A DNA stretch of 49,289 nt from Planctomycetota bacterium. GTDB taxonomy: Bacteria; Planctomycetota; UBA8108; UBA1146; JAJFFE01. Each line of letters begins with the position of its first letter. Positions within the stretch are counted from its first letter, which is position 1. The stretch covers positions 1 to 49,289 of the forward strand of contig JAJFFE010000100.1 in assembly GCA_021776775.1 (NCBI GenBank), written 5' to 3'. The notes below the pieces were generated by a model. That model saw only the letters and a list, made by a program, of their open reading frames with translations. It was not told the DNA's origin and did not search any database. The position numbers were made by a program, and so were the translations under genes. Shown here piece by piece: positions 44,262 to 49,289 of this stretch.

Positions 44262-47000
44262 CTACTCCTGCGCTTCGGCCGGAGCGTCGCCCTCAGTTTC
44301 GGCCGGAGCCTCCGACTTCGTAGTCTTCTTCTTGGCGGCCTTTTTCGAAGCCTTCTTCTTGGACGCCTTCTTCTTCGCTTTCTTGGCCGTCTTCTTCTTG
44401 GCGGCCTTCTTTTTTGCCGCCTTTTTTTTCTTCTTCTTCTTCGACGGCCCCTTGGCGCGTCGATCGAGAATCAGCTGCACGGCCATCTCTTCGGTCAGCT
44501 CTTCGACCGTCATGTCGCGACGCAACGAAGCGTTGTACTCACCGTCGGTGACGTACGCGCCGAAGCGACCTTCGAGGACCTTGAGTTCGACGTCGTCGAG
44601 CGCTTCGACCTTCTCGAACAGCTTCAGCGGCTCTTTGACTTGGCGTCCACGGCGTTTCTCCTGCTTGAGTAGCTCGAGCGCACGCTCCAACGTAATCTTC
44701 AGGATGTGGTCGGTCTTCTCGAGGCTCCGCGTGTCCTTCTCGCCGCGCTTGATGTACGGACCGTAGCGGCCGAGGTAAGCGATGACGTCGACGCCTTCCT
44801 CGTCTTTCCCGAGTGTGCGCGGGATCGACAACAACTCGCACGCCTGCTCGAAGGTCAGGGTGTCGAGCGTCATGTCGTCGAGCAGCGACGTCATCTTCGG
44901 CTTTTCGCCGTCGTCCGTGGCATCGCCGAGTTGAACGTAGGGACCGAAGCGACCGTTCTTCGCGTAGATCGGCAGCCCGGTCTCCGGGTGATCGCCGAGC
45001 GACTTCGGACCTTCCGCCGCCTGCCGCAGCAGTTTTTCGGACAGTTCGATGGAGACGTCGTCCGGGCAGATGTCTTCCGGAAGGTTGGCGCGCTCCTCGC
45101 CGCACTCCAAGTACGGTCCGTAGCGTCCGACGCGGACCACGATCGGATCGCCGGCGGCGTTGACGCCGATGGGGATCGAGCAGACCGAGCGCGCGTCGAT
45201 GTCTTGCACCTTTTGATCGAGCAGCGGCCGTAGCCCCTTGCCGTCTCCGAAGTAGAACTCCTTCAGGTACGGCAACGCTTCGTTCTCGCCGCGAGCGATC
45301 GTATCGAGTCGATCTTCCATGGCGGCGGTGAACGTGAAGTCGACCAACTCCGTGAAGTGCTCCGTCATGAGCTTCACGACCGCGAACGCGGTGAACGTCG
45401 GTACCATGGCCGTGCCCTTGGTGAAGCTGTACTTGCGGTCCATGATCGTTCCGATGATGGACGCGTAGGTACTCGGTCGGCCGATCCCCGACTCTTCCAA
45501 CGCTTTGACCAGAGACGCTTCCGTGAATCGCGCCGGCGGTTGCGTGACGTGGTCTTCGGAGTTGAGCTCTTTGGCGTCGACCGGGTCGTTCTCGGCCAGG
45601 TCCGGCAGGATCACTTCGCGGTCGGCGAGCGCGGCGTTGGGATCGTCGCTGCCTTCGACGTAAGCGCGAAGGAAGCCGTGGAAGTCGATGGTGCGTCCAC
45701 TCGCATGAAACACCGCTTGCTTGCCTTCGACTTCGGCGCCGATGCGAACCGCCATGCGTCGGCCCTTGGCGTTCTTCATCTGGCACGCCATGGTGCGCTT
45801 CCAGATCAGCTCGTACAGGCGCATCTCATCTGCCGACACTTTGCCCTTGAGCTCTTCCGGCAGCGGGAAGTCTTCACCCGAGGGACGAATCGCTTCGTGC
45901 GCTTCTTGCGCGTTCTTCACCTTGTTCTTGTAGGTGCGCGGCTCGTCCGGCACGTACTCGTCGCCGTAGCGCGTGGCGATGGCCTTGCGCGTTCCGCGAA
46001 TGGCTTCGGGCGACAACGCGACCGAGTCGGTACGCATGTAGGTGATGTAACCGAGTTGGTAAAGTCGCTGCGCCGCGTTCATGGTGCGTCGCGCCGCGTA
46101 CTTCAGCTTGCGACTCGCTTCTTGCTGCATGGTCGAGGTGGTGAACGGCGGACTCGGCGACTGCGTGAACGGCTTCTCTTCGGTCGAGATCACCTTGAAC
46201 GGCGCGGTCTTCAGTCCGTTTTCGAGCGCGGTGCAGCTCGCTTCGTCGAGCAGGACGACGCCTTGGCGCTTCAACTTGCCGGTGTCCGGATCGAAGTCTT
46301 TACCGGTGGCGAGGCGTTGCTCGTCGTAGGTGACCAAGCGAGCCGGGAACGACTCTTCCTTCTTGGTGGCGAACGTCGCGGAGATGTCCCAGTAGTGCGA
46401 GGCGACAAACGCGATTCGTTCGAGTTCGCGTTCGACCAGCATGCGGATCGCCACGGATTGCACGCGACCGGCAGAGAGGCCACGGGCGACCTTCTTCCAC
46501 AAGATCGGCGACACTTCGTAGCCGTACAACCGGTCGATGATGCGACGCGCTTCTTGCGCTTCGACCATGTTGTCGTCGATGGGACGGGTCTTCGAAAGCG
46601 CGTCCTTGATCGCCTCTTTGGTGATCTCGTGGAACACCATGCGCGAGGTCGGCACTTTCGGCTTCAACACTTCCGCGAGGTGCCAGCTGATCGCTTCGCC
46701 CTCGCGGTCCTCATCGGTCGCGAGCAGGAGCTCGTCGACAAGCTTGAGTTTCGCCTTCAGTTCGCGAATGACCTTCTTCTTGTCTTCCGCCACCACGTAG
46801 AGCGGTTGGAAGGCGTCGTCGACGTTGACGCCGAGGCGCGACCATTCTTGATCTTTGACGTCGGCCGGAATCTCGGCCGCACTCGCCGGCAGATCCCGGA
46901 TGTGGCCGACACTCGACTCAACCAGGTAGTCGTCGCCGAGGAACTTCTTGAGCGTCTTGGCCTTGGTCGGGGACTCGACGATCACGAGGCGTTTGGTCAT
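44262..47000 (-). CDS. topA: DNA topoisomerase I
   Basis: A 912-residue type IA topoisomerase from ATG 47000 (MTKRLVIVESPTKAKTLKKF). It relaxes negative supercoils by nicking one strand. The TOPRIM domain starts with IVESPTKAKT and includes LATDEDREGEAISWH. The active-site Tyr321 lies in GYITYMRTDSVAL. SAGRVQSVA and FTEASLVKALEESGIGRPSTYA are the other signatures. In place of zinc fingers, the C terminus carries several GRYGPY/GRFGPY/GRFGAY repeats (topoisomerase C-terminal repeat), then a ~55-residue Lys/Ala-rich tail (blocks of KKKAAKKKTAKKAKKK type) ending SEAPAETEGDAPAEAQE. The lysine tail probably gives extra DNA binding. Confidence 0.97.
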   Translation of the reverse strand: MTKRLVIVESPTKAKTLKKFLGDDYLVESSVGHIRDLPASAAEIPADVKDQEWSRLGVNVDDAFQPLYVVAEDKKKVIRELKAKLKLVDELLLATDEDREGEAISWHLAEVLKPKVPTSRMVFHEITKEAIKDALSKTRPIDDNMVEAQEARRIIDRLYGYEVSPILWKKVARGLSAGRVQSVAIRMLVERELERIAFVASHYWDISATFATKKEESFPARLVTYDEQRLATGKDFDPDTGKLKRQGVVLLDEASCTALENGLKTAPFKVISTEEKPFTQSPSPPFTTSTMQQEASRKLKYAARRTMNAAQRLYQLGYITYMRTDSVALSPEAIRGTRKAIATRYGDEYVPDEPRTYKNKVKNAQEAHEAIRPSGEDFPLPEELKGKVSADEMRLYELIWKRTMACQMKNAKGRRMAVRIGAEVEGKQAVFHASGRTIDFHGFLRAYVEGSDDPNAALADREVILPDLAENDPVDAKELNSEDHVTQPPARFTEASLVKALEESGIGRPSTYASIIGTIMDRKYSFTKGTAMVPTFTAFAVVKLMTEHFTELVDFTFTAAMEDRLDTIARGENEALPYLKEFYFGDGKGLRPLLDQKVQDIDARSVCSIPIGVNAAGDPIVVRVGRYGPYLECGEERANLPEDICPDDVSIELSEKLLRQAAEGPKSLGDHPETGLPIYAKNGRFGPYVQLGDATDDGEKPKMTSLLDDMTLDTLTFEQACELLSIPRTLGKDEEGVDVIAYLGRYGPYIKRGEKDTRSLEKTDHILKITLERALELLKQEKRRGRQVKEPLKLFEKVEALDDVELKVLEGRFGAYVTDGEYNASLRRDMTVEELTEEMAVQLILDRRAKGPSKKKKKKKAAKKKAAKKKTAKKAKKKASKKKASKKAAKKKTTKSEAPAETEGDAPAEAQE

Positions 47001-47337
47001 GCTGAGAAGGCTCCGATAAGTGCTCTGCGGCGGGGCGTCGCCGGGTGAAGATGTCGTTTTTCCGGCGGACAGCCGGAGGAAGAACCCGACACACATAGCC
47101 GATGGTCTCCGGCCGATGCAAGCGACCAACGTTGAGACCCGTCGGTCCGGACCTGCGTCCGGGACGGTGTAAAGCGTTCCTCAGTAGCTGTTTGCGTTGA
47201 TTTGGTTTTGGCTCGCGGATCGACCGCCATAGGGCGGTCGGCTTGGGTGTAGTCTCGGCACCGGCTCGCGGACCCTTCACTGTTTTGTTGAGGGCGGCCC
47301 TTGGGCCGTTCCAACTACTTTCTCGGAAAGTGTTTCT
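47001..47337. promoter_or_regulatory. Divergent topA-mutM promoter region with two hairpins
   Basis: A 337-bp region between divergent starts, containing a perfect 8-bp stem (CGACCGCC-ATAG-GGCGGTCG, 47221-47240) and CGGCCC-TT-GGGCCG (47295-47308) just before mutM. The second hairpin could affect mutM translation. Promoter boxes are not clear. Confidence 0.5.
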
Positions 47338-48153
47338 GTGCCTGAGCTTCCGGAGGTTGAGAGCACGCGACGGGGGCTCCTCCAGCGGGTCTGCGGGTCG
47401 CGCGTCACCGGCGTTGTAGTGCGCGAGAAGCGGCTCCGCTGGCCGATTTCGCCGCGCTTAGCCCGTGAACTCCCCGGGCAGACGATTGAGCGTATCGATC
47501 GGCGCGCGAAGTACCTGTTGCTCAGGGCCGACCGCGGCACCCTCATCCTTCATCTTGGCATGTCCGGCAGCGTCAGTTGGGTCGACCGCGACGCCGAGCC
47601 CCAAGCGCATGACCACGTCGATCTGGTGTTCGGCGCGCACGTACTCCGCTACCGCGACCCACGCCGCTTCGGCTCCATGATCTGGACGACCGCCGATCCC
47701 CTGAAACACAAACTGCTCGCGCCGCTCGGCCCGGAACCACTCGACGCGGAGTTCACCGCCGACGTTCTCTTTGTGAAGTCGCGCGGACGAAAGATCGCCC
47801 TACGCGACTTCCTGCTCGACGGTCGCGTGGTGGTCGGCGTCGGCAACATTTACGCGAGCGAAGCGGCGCACCGCGCGGGCATCCATCCGGGACGCGCGGC
47901 CGGGGCCATCTCACGGCGACGATACGAACAACTCGTGATCGACGTGAAAGACATCCTCGTCGAAGCGATCGACGCGGGCGGCACAACCTTGCGCGACTAC
48001 CGCGGATCCGATGGCGACCCCGGCGAGTACTCCATTGCACTGCAAGTGTACGGGCGAGAGGGACAGCCGTGCCCCCGTTGCGAAGAGCGAACCGTGAAGC
48101 GCGCCGTCAAGGGACAGCGTTCTTACTTCTATTGTCCCGGGTGTCAGCGGTAG
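47338..48153 (+). CDS. mutM: Formamidopyrimidine-DNA glycosylase
   Basis: A 271-residue base-excision repair enzyme starting at GTG 47338. It removes oxidised purines such as 8-oxoguanine and cleaves the abasic site. After Met removal, Pro2 is the catalytic nucleophile and Glu3 the acid (PELPEVEST). The conserved Lys is in RRAKYLLL, and LHLGMSG and YRDPRRFGSM follow. The helix-two-turn-helix region reads VVVGVGNIYASEAAHRAGIHP. The C-terminal zinc finger has CPRC and CPGC. All key residues are present and the length is normal. Confidence 0.97.
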   Translation: MPELPEVESTRRGLLQRVCGSRVTGVVVREKRLRWPISPRLARELPGQTIERIDRRAKYLLLRADRGTLILHLGMSGSVSWVDRDAEPQAHDHVDLVFGAHVLRYRDPRRFGSMIWTTADPLKHKLLAPLGPEPLDAEFTADVLFVKSRGRKIALRDFLLDGRVVVGVGNIYASEAAHRAGIHPGRAAGAISRRRYEQLVIDVKDILVEAIDAGGTTLRDYRGSDGDPGEYSIALQVYGREGQPCPRCEERTVKRAVKGQRSYFYCPGCQR

Positions 48154-48177
48154 GGCGTTGCCTGTTTGCCTGTTTGC

Positions 48178-49032
48178 CTAGTCGCCCTTGTCTCCCGGCG
48201 ACCGAGGCTTCGCCAACTTCAGCACGATTCGCGAGCGCACCGCGTTGTCGGCCCGGGCGGCGACACCCATGAAGAACTGGCGATTGTCGGGGCCCGACGT
48301 CAATACGGCGTCCAAGGTCAAGTCGGTTCGGACCGCTCCGCGGAGCATGGAGTTTGCGACTGCGTCGCGCGCCCACCGTTGGTTCGACATGAACAGACTG
48401 CGCACGATTGCGGTGTGAAGCTCCCGCATTCCGACGGTATCGAGCTTCCCGTCGAAGAGTAACTGGGTGAGCACGGTGCGGCTGGCGCCGAGGTCGTGTT
48501 GCCCCAACTCGATGATTGCGCGTTTGCGGCTTTCGGATGACGCGCGCCGTTCGCGCACCAGCCGCCGGAGGGTCGGCCAGTCTCGTTCGGTGATCGCCAG
48601 GTCGATGTCCGATCGGAGCTGGCGCGCGGTGTGGGTGGCGCGGACTAGCCTGCCGGCTTGGCGTCCGAGTTTCGGATGGAACGACTTGAAGTATTCGACC
48701 GCTTCGAGATCGTTCCCGGCCCCGATCAAGAATTCGACCACCTTCTCGACGCAGGACTCCTTCAAGCCGGTGGCAAGGCACATTTGGGCGAGCGGTTCGA
48801 ATCGCCGTGTGCGGCACCACACCTGCGTCGCGCTGGAGTCGTAGCGACCGTACGTCTTGTCGAGGGTGAGCTCTTCGATCTCTGTCAGTGTCTGGCGGGG
48901 CGTGTCCGCAAACGTCGGGCTTACCAGGACGGCGAGCCCTATCAACGCGACGGCTCGCCAGCGAGCACCGCCCGCGCGCACGAGCGGTGTTCCGGATTCA
49001 ACGGCCACAATGGCGTCGGTGTGCTGTGTCAC
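48178..49032 (-). CDS. Secreted helical protein of unknown function
   Basis: A 284-residue protein from GTG 49032 with AGGA upstream. The N terminus has a signal-like hydrophobic segment (WRAVALIGLAVLVSPTFAD) after ~25 polar residues. The rest is helical with regularly spaced Leu/Ala (EIEELTLDKTYGRY, FEPLAQMCLATGLKESCVEKV, WPTLRRLVRERRASSESRKRA, HTAIVRSLFMSNQRWARDAV), like a HEAT- or TPR-type solenoid. No catalytic motif is seen. Its stop codon lies 25 bp after the mutM stop, so the two converge. Confidence 0.7.
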   Translation of the reverse strand: MTQHTDAIVAVESGTPLVRAGGARWRAVALIGLAVLVSPTFADTPRQTLTEIEELTLDKTYGRYDSSATQVWCRTRRFEPLAQMCLATGLKESCVEKVVEFLIGAGNDLEAVEYFKSFHPKLGRQAGRLVRATHTARQLRSDIDLAITERDWPTLRRLVRERRASSESRKRAIIELGQHDLGASRTVLTQLLFDGKLDTVGMRELHTAIVRSLFMSNQRWARDAVANSMLRGAVRTDLTLDAVLTSGPDNRQFFMGVAARADNAVRSRIVLKLAKPRSPGDKGD

Positions 49033-49289
49033 GAATCCTACTAACCGTTGGTCCCCACTGATCGCGAGGGTAGTCTACGACAACACGCCAGCCCTGACTA
49101 TTCATCAGGCGGAGTCGTTACGCGCCCGAAAGGGCGCCAATCGTACCGAGCGCAGACAGCGGAGGACAATCGAGGGATGATCAACGGAACACAGGCTGCG
49201 ATTTCCGTGAAGATCCAGGCACGACGCCGCAGTCGACCTAGTGGTCTTCAAGAAGGAGTAACGCAGAGATTCGCGGGAAGCGCAGCCTG
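49033..49289. other. Right-edge intergenic sequence
   Basis: No gene or RNA is recognised in the last 257 bases. The promoter of the minus-strand 49032 gene should lie here. A GAAGGAG near 49253-49259 might be a ribosome binding site for a plus-strand gene beyond the window, but no start codon follows at normal spacing. Confidence 0.4.

Noticed and set aside
45357..47048. A 563-codon open frame antisense to topA
   Set aside because: It mirrors the codon pattern of topA on the other strand, has no domain-like motif, and topA is certain. Long antisense frames are expected in GC-rich DNA.
48785..48810. GGTTCGAATCGCC, resembling a tRNA T-loop
   Set aside because: It lies inside the coding sequence of the 49032 gene, and no acceptor stem or anticodon arm can be placed around it.

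Overview
The window looks like chromosome from a GC-rich member of the Planctomycetota. The evidence is a mix of hallmarks: two secreted beta-propeller/FG-GAP proteins that end in the same dockerin-like, cysteine-tailed C terminus; a three-gene secreted operon (ThuA-like protein, multihaem PA14 cytochrome c, membrane-bound-dehydrogenase-like propeller); an ECF sigma factor upstream of a giant Ser/Thr kinase with WD40 repeats; and a topoisomerase I with a histone-H1-like lysine tail. The phylum call is inference from gene content, since no rRNA gene is present.

Layout. 1-2855: the 3' end of a large surface protein made of exact 480-bp tandem repeats, a cadherin domain and a C-terminal membrane anchor. 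3032-3544: a DinB-fold protein. 3712-7672: a probable secreted-effector island with a LysM/peptidoglycan-binding protein, a 1024-residue protein starting with an OTU-type cysteine protease domain and containing a possible deamidase-like Cys/His pair, and a convergent small Ig-like module of the kind seen beside VgrG/PAAR genes. 7903-12663: a minus-strand run with a fatty-acyl-CoA ligase, two SRPBCC proteins and several very small ORFs with good ribosome binding sites. 13148-15543: a frameshifted propeller/FG-GAP/dockerin gene. 15877-20645: the kinase and its ECF sigma factor. 21139-25104: an LVIVD/LamG/FG-GAP/Ig/dockerin giant protein, followed by a terminator. 25320-28366: a GNAT acetyltransferase, an AAA/DUF4143 ATPase and a zinc-ribbon membrane protein, the last two separated by paired palindromes. 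28474-33829: the translationally coupled three-gene secreted operon. 34158-36700: a KefF/G-KefC pair, also coupled.

36701-40943 is the accessory zone. It holds an intact HNH endonuclease gene, the scrambled remains of a second HNH gene in opposite orientation, a ~370-385 bp block repeated in inverted orientation behind each HNH gene, a 41-bp inverted repeat resembling a BIME, and a transposase C-terminal remnant. 40957-44060 is an SDR-aldehyde dehydrogenase-RidA-cupin operon that matches the 2-aminomuconate branch of kynurenine/3-hydroxyanthranilate breakdown. 44262-49032 carries topA, divergent mutM, and a secreted protein of unknown function.

The most novel candidates are the OTU-containing effector-like protein and the HNH gene plus conserved 3' block, which behaves like an undescribed repeated unit. 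All calls come from reading the sequence. No similarity search, structure prediction or RNA folding was run.
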